Source: Cochliopodium minus (Eukaryota; Discosea; Himatismenida; Cochliopodiidae). From it: 64,000 nucleotides of DNA. This document shows, piece after piece, positions 35,330 through 45,600 of the stretch. The notes below the pieces were generated by a model. The model was not told the DNA's origin and did not search any database. It worked only from the letters and a program-made list of their open reading frames with translations. Each line of letters begins with the position of its first letter. The stretch's first letter is position 1. The position numbers and the translations under genes were made by a program. The stretch lies in contig JAMYWO010000021.1 of the NCBI GenBank assembly GCA_024220525.1, forward strand, positions 64,972 through 128,971, in the 5' to 3' direction.

Positions 35330-36287
35330 CTAATTTTTGTTTTTTTTAAAAAAAAAATATAATAATTTTTAAAAATTAAACATAAAATCCTTTATAATTG
35401 ATCAATGATCCAAATTATCAGTAGTTATGTTGATTAATATTAATCTTATTTTGAATATTAATTGAAAATTTTAAGTGGATCTATTTTTATATCTTAACAT
35501 AAGATACTTTATATTTGATCAATGAGATCCAAATTATCATTTCTATATGTTAATTAATAATGAAAATTATTTCAAAAAAAAATGTTTGATTATATTTGTA
35601 TGTGGATTTCGATTTGAGATTCTTAATATTCATCTTTTTTATTGAGAGGAACTTTAATTTTCCTTTCGAAAGTAAAATTTTTTTGGATAGATGTCAATCT
35701 GGTTTGATAATTGCAATCTCCATCAAATCTCTTCAATAATTGTTTTATAAAAATGAAGCAACAAAAAAATAAGATAAGGATGTTTCAAATTGTTATAATA
35801 TTTAATTATGAGAATATATGTATTATGTATTTTGTTTACCATTAAATTGGATTGAAAAAAATAATGATCTGAATTTTTTTTTTATTTTTTTTTTAAAAGG
35901 TGAATTGTATGATTAATTCTAAAAAAAGTATTTCAATGAACTGATCTAAACTTTGGTACAATTTTCCTCAACAGTTGAAAATTTCTTCCAAAAAAATTAT
36001 CCTTTTCATATAGTTTGAAAACTTTTCTCCTAATAAATATGTTTGTTTGGAAAATCAAATAATTGCAGGGATTAATGTTTGTTTCAATTTACGAAGTTAA
36101 CAAACTAACTTCTATCTATCAATTTTTTTTGCAATGATCTATCAAGAAGGAAATTAATTTAAAAGAAAAATAAATTCAAATATTAGAAAAATTTTATTTA
36201 AAAAAAAATTAAAATTATTATTTTTAATCAATTAATACTTTATTTATTTTTAAATATTTTTTAATTTTTTGTTGAGAATTTGAGAAT
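35330..36287. other. mostly non-coding; holds a diverged 60-bp direct duplication
   Basis: The segments at about 35381-35440 and 35498-35559 are diverged copies of each other: both contain TTGATCAATGA and CCAAATTATCA in the same order, offset by 117 bp. They lie upstream of the CxxC-repeat gene and could belong to its promoter or first intron. Apart from the possible exon at 35622-35790, nothing coding is evident. Confidence 0.4.
35622..35790 (-). other. coding-like fragment, unassigned
   Basis: An open minus-strand stretch of about 50 codons ends at TAA near 35622 with ordinary amino-acid composition (KQLLKRFDGDCNYQTRLTSI, then FERKIKVPL). It looks like a 3' exon, but I find neither a partner exon nor a start. 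It may belong to a gene not otherwise visible. Confidence 0.25.
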
Positions 36288-37314
36288 TTATGCAGTCCAA
36301 CAAAAAATTTCTTTGTCAAGACTCGAACTAAAAAGTCTCATTTCAATTTTTGGATGGTAAACGACAGAAACAGTGGTCTCAACATGACCCTCCAATTTTT
36401 TCACAGGGGATTCTTTTTGAAGGTTCCACAAAGTAACATTCCTATCATTTCCCACCGTTGCTATTTCATTGTTATTGTGGGGTTGAATTTAATCCTAAGA
36501 TGATGTCTGATTTGCCTTTGAAATTAAAAATAAAAACAATTGAAATAAATATTATAATTTAAAACAATAAATTAAAATATTTGTAAAAAAAATTTTTAAA
36601 AAAACGATAAGTAAAAAAATGAAAATAAATATTAAATTATTTCAAAAAAGTTAAATTTAAAACAATTTAAAAAAAATTTGTAAAACATGATCTGTAAAAA
36701 AACGAAAATAAATATTTTACAATTTAAAATTAATTTATAAACAAAAGCCAAAAATAAAAATCTCTTTAAAAATAATTTATTTAATGAATTAGTAATAAAA
36801 GTTAAATTTAAAACAATTAAAAAAATAAAAATCTCAATAAAAATAATTAAGAATAATTTAATGAATTAGTAAAATTATTTAAAAAGTTTTTAGTTTTTTA
36901 CCTCCAATTTTTTAATTACACACCTTTTCGAAATGTTCCAGATGAGGATAGTTTTGTCCCTACTTCCACTAATCAATTCATTCGCATTCTGGAAAGTAAG
37001 CCAAACAAGTGACCTTCTGTATGTCCTAAAAAAAATTTTGTTCAAAAAAAATATGAAATAAAAAAATGAAAAAAATAAAAATTATTTTATTAATAATAAA
37101 AATTATTTTATTAATAAATAAAATTATTTTATTAATAAATAAAATTATTTTAAATTTTTAAAATTATTTTAAATTTTTTAAATTTTTTGTTTTTTACCTT
37201 CTAAAACTTTTGGAGTTAATTTTGGTATGTCCCATACAATGATGGTTTTGTCGTTGCTGTTGTATTAATTCGAACTCAAGTTGAAAGGATTATAAACCAA
37301 GCGAAAATTTCTTC
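36288..37314 (-). pseudogene. decayed WD40-repeat gene, 5' end missing
   Basis: Three former exons (37198-37314, 36902-37025, 36288-36515) still have splice sites, and each retains part of a WD40 blade: NSNDKTIIVWDI; GHTEG with NANELISGSRDKTILIW; and NNNEIATVGNDRNVTLWNL with SSSLDKEIFCWTA before a stop. Exon 1 has an in-frame TAA. Exon 2 needs two frame changes to read GHTEG, VTCLAYF and NANELISG. Exon 3 has a frame change between KSDIILG and HNNNEIA. Neighbouring genes have no such damage. The upstream exons would lie to the right, but the sequence is cut by the n at 37566. The blade order suggests a general WD40 scaffold; the exact family is unclear. Confidence 0.7.
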
Positions 37315-37565
37315 CTAAATAAATAAATATTAATCAAAATAATCAAAATAAAAATTAAAAAAATAAATAAAATTAAAAAAATATAAAAATAAATAATACT
37401 CAAAAAAATTTTAAAGAAAATAAATCAATAAATTTAAAAAAAAAATTAAATAGAAAAAATCAAGTTTAATTGACAAGTTTTGAAAATAAGAAAATAATGA
37501 TTAAAATGAAAAACAAAAGTAAATAAAAATAAAATAAACTTGATAGAATAAAGTAAATAATAAAA

Positions 37566-37640
37566 NTAAAAAATAAAAAATAAAAAATAAAAAATAAAAA
37601 ATAAAAAATAAAAAATAAAAAATAAAAATAAAAATAAAAA
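37566..37640. repeat. single n plus TAAAAAA tandem repeat (junction 2)
   Basis: One undetermined base is followed by about ten copies of a 7-bp unit (TAAAAAA). It sits in the intron before the DNA polymerase exons. To its left a minus-strand WD40 gene is cut off, and to its right a plus-strand polymerase gene is cut off. Confidence 0.85.
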
Positions 37641-37665
37641 AATTTTAATTCATTTTTAAAATTAG

Positions 37666-38439
37666 TATGGTAAAACAGCTAGAGGTCTTTCACAGGATTG
37701 GGGAGTTACTTTGCAAGAGGCACAAGATACATTGGAGAGATGGTATTCTGATAGACCAGAGGTAAAAAGCTGGCAGAAGATGACCATTGACAGGACAAGA
37801 AAGACTGGTTACACTCTCACTTTGATGGGAAGAAGAAGGTAATATATTTTTAAATAAAACTACTTCAATATTTCTTTTTTATTTTTTTTTTTCTTTTTTT
37901 TTTTTTTTTAATTTTTATTTTTTTCATTTTTTTTATTTTTTATTTTTTATTTTACCTTATTTTTTTTTCATTTTTTTATTTTTGTTTATAGACCTTTGCC
38001 TGATATCAATGGAAATATTCCTTCAAAAAGAGGACATGCGTAAAGAAAATATAAATACAAAAAACATTTTTTTTTCAAAGATTAATTTAATAATTCAATA
38101 AAAATAGTGAAAGAGCTTCCATTAACACGTAAACATGAATTTTTTTTTTAATTTAAAAATTATTTAAATAAAATCTTTTTTAGACCTTTACAAGGAGGAG
38201 CAGCTGATGTTGTGATGTCAGCAATGTTGAAGATTAGGAACAATCAACAAATAAAAGAGTTGGGATGGAGACAGATTTTGCAAATTCACGATGAAATCAT
38301 TTTGGAGGGACCCAAAGAACATGCAGATCAAGTTTTAAAGTTGGTTGGAGAAATCATGTCCAACCCTTTCAAAAGCAAACTTAAAATTGATTTGGTTGTT
38401 GATGGAAGAACAGGAAATAACTGGTATGAGTGTAAGTAA
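37666..38439 (+). CDS. plant/protist-type organellar DNA polymerase (family A), C-terminal exons only
   Basis: Four exons (37666-37838, 37992-38039, 38108-38128, 38184-38439), stop TAA. The sequence begins inside the fingers helix O (YGKTARGLSQDWG). It continues through GYTLTLMGRRRPLPDIN, GHAERASINTPLQGGAADVV and the palm motif C (QILQIHDEIILEGP), ending with WYECK. This is the C-terminal third of a family A polymerase of the POP type, which replicates mitochondrial or plastid DNA in plants and many protists. The third exon is a 21-nt microexon required for the conserved AERASINT block. The exonuclease domain and the rest of the polymerase are absent upstream, where the n at 37566 and an unrelated gene lie. 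Confidence 0.85.
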
Positions 38440-38544
38440 ATGGGCGGAAAGATCATTGTTGAGCTGTGATTGAGAAAAGGAAAAAAAACCCCAAAGTATC
38501 AAAAAAATAGAAAATTAAAATCCAAAAAACTATTTATTTTTTAT

Positions 38545-40389
38545 TCAATTAAAACTGATTGACTTTGCAGCTTTTACAAACATCCCTATTAATGAAAAAT
38601 TTAAAAATAAAAATTTAAGAAAAAAATTTTTTTCGGAAATTACATGAATAAGCTTCATCCCATTCGATTGCCCAGGTCATAACACCTCCAGTACTTTTCA
38701 AAAAAGGACTAGAATTGTAAAGAGTAGAAAGAGCAGGACCGTAAGGACATCCTTTAAAATAATTAATTTTTAAAGTTTAAAAATGATTAAAAAAGTTTTA
38801 AAGAGATTACCACTTGGGAGACCAGGGCATCCCTAAATTTGATTTTAAAAAAGTAAAGAAAAATTTTTTTTTTGGTTAAATTATTTTTTACTGATGGGGC
38901 GGCTCCTGGACCTGAAGGGTAACTTATTACAACAAAATTTTAAAATTTTAAATTTAAAATGAAAATATGGAGGATACCCAAAAGTAATTTTCTTTTGATT
39001 TGAAATTTTAACTTGGCACTTTTTAAAAAATTGAAATAAAATAAAAAAAAGGTAAGAAAAATAATTAAAAAATTACAGAAGCAGAACAAGGGCAACCAGT
39101 AACATTGAAACCACTGTTGAGAGATTGACCATATTGTTCAATGTTATTAAAAGGGACAGCGTTATTATAAAGCTGAACTGCAACAAAGTCAACATAATCA
39201 ATGATGGAAGTGTCAGCCAAAGGGACATAAGAATTCCAACTTCCTGCGCTGTAAATAGTGACTTGTGGGGTGATCGCTGTTGTTTGCGGAGCCATTGAAA
39301 CTACGAAACCATTGTTATGCATCAATGTGAAAAAGGTTCGAAGTCCACATTCTACGTTACTTGGTGTTGATCCCCATGCATTTTCGAGATCTTTTTTTGA
39401 AAAAAAAAAATGAAAGGATCCATTTTCTCTAATGTTCATTTTATTGCATAATTTTAAAAGGAATTTGTATAAGAAATTTTTATTGTTCCAAATTATATCA
39501 TTTTTTTTCAGATTGGAAATTTCGAATATTTTTTTATTTATTTTACCAATGTCAATCCCATCGAAACCAAAAGAGTTTCTAAGACCCAAAAAATTTTGGT
39601 ACATTGAATTAGCCCATGAAGTTGGGTCATTTACCTAAAAAAAAATTCGAAATAATTTTAATTAAAGAAAGTAAAATAAAAAATGAAAAAAAAACAAAAT
39701 AATGTAAACATATCCAAGATTTGACAACTTTATTAGCTGATTTTTTTTATGAATAAATAAATTTAAACTTAACAAAATTTTGAACTCTAAGAAATTGCTA
39801 AAAAAAAAATTTCTTTACAGTCGGAGCTTGTCCATTTTGTCCTCCGAACAATGATACTAGGTAAATAAAGTTTGAGGAAGCGATATCGCTTTTCTTTGGG
39901 GTAGATACTGAGCCTGGATCTTCTATGAGGGATCCATTCGCATACACATCGTAAAAAGCAAAAATCACAACGTTGTATCCCAATGAAATTCCTGTTTTGA
40001 GTTGTGTCAATCCTATTTTTAAAACAAATTTTTTGCTTATAAAATTTTATATTGTCTTAAAGATTTTAATATTTAAAGCAAATTTAATTTAATTTTATTG
40101 AGCTAATATTTGGAGATGATATTACCTGAATTGTGCCCTCCCTTTCAAATTTGATTTTATATTATTTATTTATGAAATATTCATTCTTACAGGATTGCAT
40201 CCCCAATATCCAGTGACAGCTGTACCAATGCTGGCTATCAATTTATTTTTTTTCTATGCAGAGAAGAGTGAATATAAAAAATATTAAATTTAAAATTTTC
40301 TTTAATTTTTTCACCTCTATTTGTAATTTATCACAAGAACTGAATCCAATCAATAAAACAAAAATGATTGCCAAAGTAAACGTTTTCAT
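38545..40389 (-). CDS. secreted GH18 chitinase (class III / hevamine-like)
   Basis: Twelve exons (40315-40389, 40191-40253, 40126-40141, 39819-40012, 39710-39736, 39547-39634, 39077-39390, 38978-38991, 38892-38922, 38811-38832, 38644-38751, 38545-38585) close in phase to 330 residues. GH18 enzymes hydrolyse chitin. A signal peptide (MKTFTLAIIFVLLIGFSSC) precedes VTGYWGCNP. The catalytic DxxDxDxE is intact as GFDGIDIDLE across an intron. FVVSMAPQ, FVAVQLYNN, ITFGYPSGPGAA and GGVMTWAIEWDEAY complete the barrel. The SxGG strand is altered to LSNLGY. Five exons are 14-31 nt long, and each restores a conserved strand. It may act on fungal or insect prey or on a cyst wall. Confidence 0.9.
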
Positions 40390-40758
40390 TTTTATTTAAT
40401 TTTTTCCAATTTGAGAATTTAAATTTTTTTGTTGGATCATTCGTTTTTGATTTTGGGAACTGACTTTTTCTTGTTCACACAATAAATAATGTGGAACAAC
40501 CTAAGGAATTTTATTTTATTGAATTTCATTTGATTTATTTTCCTCCCTTTGAAGTTTAAAAATCTTTACAATTAAAAATCTAAATAAAATAATTTGGAGT
40601 TTTTAAACTATTTTGGAGCACTTTGGAATAATAAAGAAATGTTTGAAAATAAAAATAGTTTGTTTTATTAGATGGGTTAATTGATTGTTTGCTGATGCTT
40701 TTTTAAGGAAATAAAAAAAATGTATTTGATTATGAAATTATCTTTTAGTATTCGTTTA
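40390..40758. other. intergenic, no gene seen
   Basis: AT-rich spacer between the start of the chitinase gene and the 3' end of the LRAT-like gene, both on the minus strand. No coding exon, RNA gene or repeat array is recognised. Confidence 0.55.
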
Positions 40759-41759
40759 TTAAAATTGCTTGAGAGGAATATAATTTTTGTGATCTCCAAG
40801 TTTTTTGGAACTAATTAAAGAAGTCACCAAACCAACTGCAGCTGCTATGAATAAGCTGAGGTCAAAAATTAAAATATTATTACAAAAGAGATGGTGAGCT
40901 AAAAAGCCAATAGCTCCAAAAGGACCAAGAAATTTTGCAAAAACAGCTAGAATAGCACCGACAGTCGCCATACCTCCTAATAAAATACCAAGAAAACAAG
41001 CTCTTTCAAAGTGTTTAGAAATTTGTCCACTTTTATCATATCCTGTTTTGCACCAGTTGGCAAATGTCTCACAATTATTGAAAAATAGATGGTAATTTTC
41101 TTCACCAATTTTTGATTTAGCTCTCTCTGAAGTGTTGTCCAATTCAAACACATATTTGTGTTTATTTATTTGGAATCCCTGTGGAAAATCATTGTTTAGA
41201 CGATTTTTCAATACTCCCAAAGAAGTTTTAACTACTACTCCCTTGGCATTGTTGTTCTCAATGGGTTGATATTCAATAATAAATTTCCCTTCTCCATCTT
41301 CTACAAACACTCCAAAGTGCCTATCTCCCAAAAACCCAACTGCTTTTGTTGGCATTGAAATTACATCTCCATCCTTCAATTCTTCAATTGGAAAATTTTC
41401 GGCAATGAAAGGTTGTTCTAAAATGAAATTAGAAAATGAAATTAGAAAATGAAATTAGAAAAATTGAAAAAAAATTAAAAACCCTCTTCCATTTCATCGA
41501 CCAATTTGGAAAAACATTCATTTGCCTTTTCCAATGTATCAAATTCAGCAATAACCCTCCCAGTGAATTTATGCTTTGTCCTCACCGTTATTCTCCACTG
41601 TTTGTAAATCTTCTTTTCTACAACTGAAAGGACTCGAGGAGTTTGAATACAAAACACAATTCCTTTGATTTCCTCTCTTCTTTCTGTTTTCCAACAAATA
41701 TTACCATTCAATGGTGCTATTCTTATTGGGGGTAAGTGATCAATTTGTGAATTTCCCAT
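40759..41759 (-). CDS. LRAT-like (NlpC/P60 superfamily) protein with hydrophobic C-terminus
   Basis: Exons 41483-41759 and 40759-41417 give 311 residues. The central part has the LRAT/H-rev107 layout: LKDGDVISMPTKAV, then RHFGVFVEDGE with the candidate catalytic His, IIEYQP, and later NNCETFANWCKTGY with the candidate catalytic Cys. Family members are thiol acyltransferases or phospholipases acting on lipids. Residues from about 240 to 300 hold two hydrophobic stretches, a likely membrane anchor as in H-rev107 relatives. The first ~100 residues resemble no domain I know. I start at MGNSQID (41757-41759); an in-frame ATG at 41811-41813 adds 18 residues, mostly Lys-rich. The enzymatic role is inferred. 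Confidence 0.65.
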
Positions 41760-41974
41760 TTTTTTTTTTAATTTGGGATTTGACAAAAAATTTTTGAAAG
41801 GTTTTTTCTTCATAATTTAATTTCATGAATTTTTGATAAATATTCATGAAATTAAATCTAATTGGTGAATTGATTGTAAAATTATCTTGACACATGATTG
41901 AAGGTTTTTGATCATATAATGGCAGTTTCTCTTTTTTATACAACCAGTATATATTCGCAACAATACAACATTCA

Positions 41975-42164
41975 ATGTTTTTATTAAAACAATTACAACA
42001 ACCAATTTTCTTTCAATCTTCTCTTATTAGTTGTTTTCTTGTTCTATAAAAAAAAAATTTTAAAGTTTTTTAACTGTTGTACAGATGTGTATAACGAATT
42101 GCCATTACTAGATCCCATTGAAATTTGGAAAGGAGAAATTTACCAAATAAGTAACAAAGAATGA
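41975..42164 (+). CDS. possible very small two-exon gene
   Basis: An ATG at 41975 opens about 20 codons (MFLLKQLQQPIFFQSSLI). A splice acceptor at 42083-42084 opens a 26-codon stretch of ordinary composition (VYNELPLLDPIEIWKGEIYQ), stop TGA at 42162. Joining them requires a weak donor (GTTGTT), giving about 44 residues. The N-terminus could be a targeting sequence. This is speculative, and each piece may instead belong to a gene I cannot trace. Confidence 0.25.
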
Positions 42165-42252
42165 TGAATTCAATTTTTTCAAATAAAGGTAAAAATAAGA
42201 TTATGAACAGTTCTCACTTGACTAAATTTTGATTATTCTGACTTTTTTTATC

Positions 42253-42477
42253 TTATTTCTCGGAGGGCTTCATTGCTCCTTTGAGTTGTCGAGACATATG
42301 TAACCGGAGTTCTCTTAAAACAAGAAGGAATCTGTAATAAAAAAATTTTTAATTAAAGTTTTTAGATTCAATCATAAACTTCCTTGAAAAGCTAAAATCC
42401 CATTTGATGTTTTGTTCATTAATTTTCGAAAAAGGAATTTTCTTTTTTAGAGCAATTCTTTTTATGGAAACTATCAT
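42253..42477 (-). CDS. 58-residue basic small protein, two exons
   Basis: Exon 1 (42380-42477) begins with ATG and exon 2 (42253-42331) ends with TAA. A 48-nt GT-AG intron joins them in exact phase. The product is small and strongly basic (MIVSIKRIALKKKIPF at the start; LLVLRELRLHMSRQLKGAM in the second half) with an amphipathic C-terminal helix. The N-terminus could target mitochondria, and the size fits respiratory assembly factors or ribosomal-type small proteins, but I do not recognise a family. It is divergent from the presequence protease gene, with 148 bp between starts. Confidence 0.45.
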
Positions 42478-42625
42478 TTCTTGTAACAATTAGAATTCTT
42501 GTACAGTAAAAGAAACAAAATTTTTGAAGAACATAAGGTAATAAAAAGAATTAATTTGGTTGTTCTTTTTTTTTTATGGAATGATCTTGAAAAATAAAAA
42601 ATAAAAAAAAAATTGTTTGGTTGAA

Positions 42626-45600
42626 ATGAAAAAGATTTTGAAGAAAAATTTGTTCAAATATCAATTAAATAGCAATATCAATCTGTTGAATCAAAACAGA
42701 AAAATAAATACCTATAACAGCCCAAGAGGAAAAGGTAAGAGAAATATAGAAAGCAAAAAAGTTTTGATAGAAAGGAGGGAAAAATAAAACGTTTTTATAA
42801 AAACTTATGTAGATAGGATATTGGAAAATTATAGTGTTGGAGATGTTATAAATGGATTCAAAATCAAAGAGATCAAAAATCTTCCTGAAAGAAATTGGAC
42901 ATGCTTTTTGAGTGAGCATATTAACACTGGAGCTTCATATCTCCACATAGATAGCCAAGACAATAACAATGTATTCAGTGTTACATTCAAGACATGTCCA
43001 AAAGATTCGAAAGGCGTGGCTCATATCTTGGAACATACAGCATTATGTGGATCATCAAAATATCCTGTGAGAGATCCATTCTTCAATATGTTGAAGGTTA
43101 AAAAAAATGAAGAAAAACAAATCAATTGATATTTTTTTTAGCTGAAAAATTGTTTATGAATTTAATTTTCTTCTTTTTTTTTTTAGAGATCTCTTAATAC
43201 ATACATGAATGCTTGGACTGGATCAGATTTCACAATGTATCCATTTTCGACACAAAATGAAAAAGATTTTTACAATCTCTTGTCTGTCTATCTGGATGCA
43301 AGTAAAAAAAAAAAAAATGTTCCATTTTATAGGGATGTCCAAAATATTACAACAGTTTAAATTTTGTTAGTAAAAATTTTATATCCGCTAACAAAGTTGT
43401 CATATTTGGACATGTCTATCCATTTTAATTTTAGAAAATAAAAAAAAATTTTTTTTTGACAAGGTTTCTACCCAAAATTGAACAGATTCGATTTCTTACA
43501 AGAAGGGCACAGATTGGAATTTGTCAACAAAAACGAAGTAGAAGAAAATGAAGGAGTAGAAGAGAACGAAGAAGAAGAGGGAGAACAACACCAGCAACAA
43601 CAATCTGAAGAAAGTAAAGAAGAAAGTGGCGATGAAAACTCAGGAGAAAAAGTTTTGGCAATAAAGGGGGTAGTTTATAATGAGATGAAGGGTGCCATGT
43701 CTGATAATTCTTCCATTTATGGCCAACAAATGCAATCTTTTCTTTTTCCTAAGACCACTTATCACCATAACAGTGGTGGGGAGCCTGTTGACATTCCCAA
43801 GTTATCCTATGAAGAGCTTTTGCAATTTCATAAGACTCATTACCATCCTTCCAACTCTTTTTTCTTCACTTATGGTGACTTGTCCATGAAAAACCATTTC
43901 AAGGAAATTGATGGAAACATCCTTTCAAAGTTTAACAGGTTTTTTTAAAAATTATTTATTTCTTTATTTTCTATTTTCTTCATTTCTTTGTTTTTTTATA
44001 TTTCTTTTTTCTTCATTTAAATTTTCCTTTTTCCAAAAAAAAAGATTGGATCATTTGGAAACGAATGTGGAAAATGAACTTAGATACAACTCCCCTCAAC
44101 ACCATGTGATAGAAGGGCCTCTCCAAACACACTTGCCACCCAACAAACAATCCATCGCCTCTGTCTCATGGCTCTTGTCCAACGTGACCGACCCCTTCCA
44201 CGTCTTCTCATGGAGCATCCTAGGACATCTCCTCACCGACGAACCTAACGGAGAATTTTACAAGGTGTTTTTGGACAGTGGTTTCGGACAATTATTTTCA
44301 CCGGGAACAGGTTTTGACAATAACACCCGAGAATCCTCTTTTTCTTTGGGTGTTCAGGGTGTTTCTCCCGAGGACGCTCAGAAGGTCGAGCAAATGGTCT
44401 TTGACACTTTGAAGAAGGTTATTGAGGAAGGCTTCCCTGAGGAGAGAATTGATATGATCATCCATCAGTTGGAAATTTCCCAGAAACATGTCACTACTAA
44501 ATTCGGTCTTTCGATCATTTCTTCGTTGGTCACCCCTTGGATTCATGGTTCTAATCCTATTTCCTTTTTGATGTTTTCGGAAAATTTGGAAAGGTAAAAA
44601 AAAAATATTCATTTTTCAATTAAATTTATTTTTAAATTAATTTTTAAATTTATTTTTTATTTTGTTTTTTTATTTATTTTTTATTTTTTTTTAAAATTGT
44701 TTTTTTTTTTAATTTTGAAAAATTAGATTCAAGAGGGAATATAAAGAGGGAAATTTCTTCCAAAAAATGATTAAAAGTCTTTTGCTAGATAATCCTCATC
44801 GTGTCACGTTGACCATGAACCCTTCCCCTTCTTACAACCAAACCATCGCTGACAACGAGAAATCCCACTTGGAATCCCTCCAACAAAAACTCACTCCTCA
44901 ACAAATCGAAACCATCAACCAAGAAGCCAAAATTTTAAAAGAAAGACAAAATGAAAAAGCTGACAACAGCTGTCTCCCTACTCTTTTAATTTCTGTAATA
45001 TTACCTTTTTTTTTTTTTTTTGATTTAATTATTTTTTAAAAAAGTTTTCCATTATTTGTTTTTTTAAATAATGCAAGCGAAAAAGTTTTTTATAGTTTAA
45101 AATTTTTAAAAAGAATTATTTTTATTTATAGTTTTAAAATTATTTTATTTCCATTTTTTTAAATTTGAAATATTTATTTTATATTTCTATTGTTTTAAAT
45201 AAGTATGTAAAAAATTTTTATTCATTTAAAATTTTAAATATTTAATATTTGTCCTTAATTTCAATTTCTTTAAATGTCTGATTCGTTTTAATTTGTTTCA
45301 AATAAAGGATATTCCAAAACAATCAGAAAAAGTGGAGATTAAAACATTTGAAGGAATCAGTTTTCCAACACATGTTTGCGCCCAACCCACCAATGGAATG
45401 TTCTACTCAAAAGCAATGATCGACTTGCAAGGTTTGCCCGACAAATTCTTGCCCTTGTTGCCTTTCTACACCTCCATCTTGACTTCTGTCGGAAATTCTC
45501 AACTTGACTATTTGAAATTGGCCCAAGAAATTGACATGTACACTGGTAATAAAAAAAAAATTTTAAATTCTATTCAATAATTCTATTTCTTATTTATTTT

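Noticed and set aside
35622-35790. Assignment of the orphan exon to a cullin
   Set aside because: A weak impression from the FERKIKVPL segment only; the expected cullin-homology and neddylation motifs are absent.
36288-37314. In-frame TAA and TAG in WD40 exons as evidence of a reassigned genetic code
   Set aside because: TAA and TGA terminate many complete, recognisable proteins nearby (KBL, MBF1, AsnRS, BET, chitinase), and the same exons also have frame changes, so decay is the better explanation.
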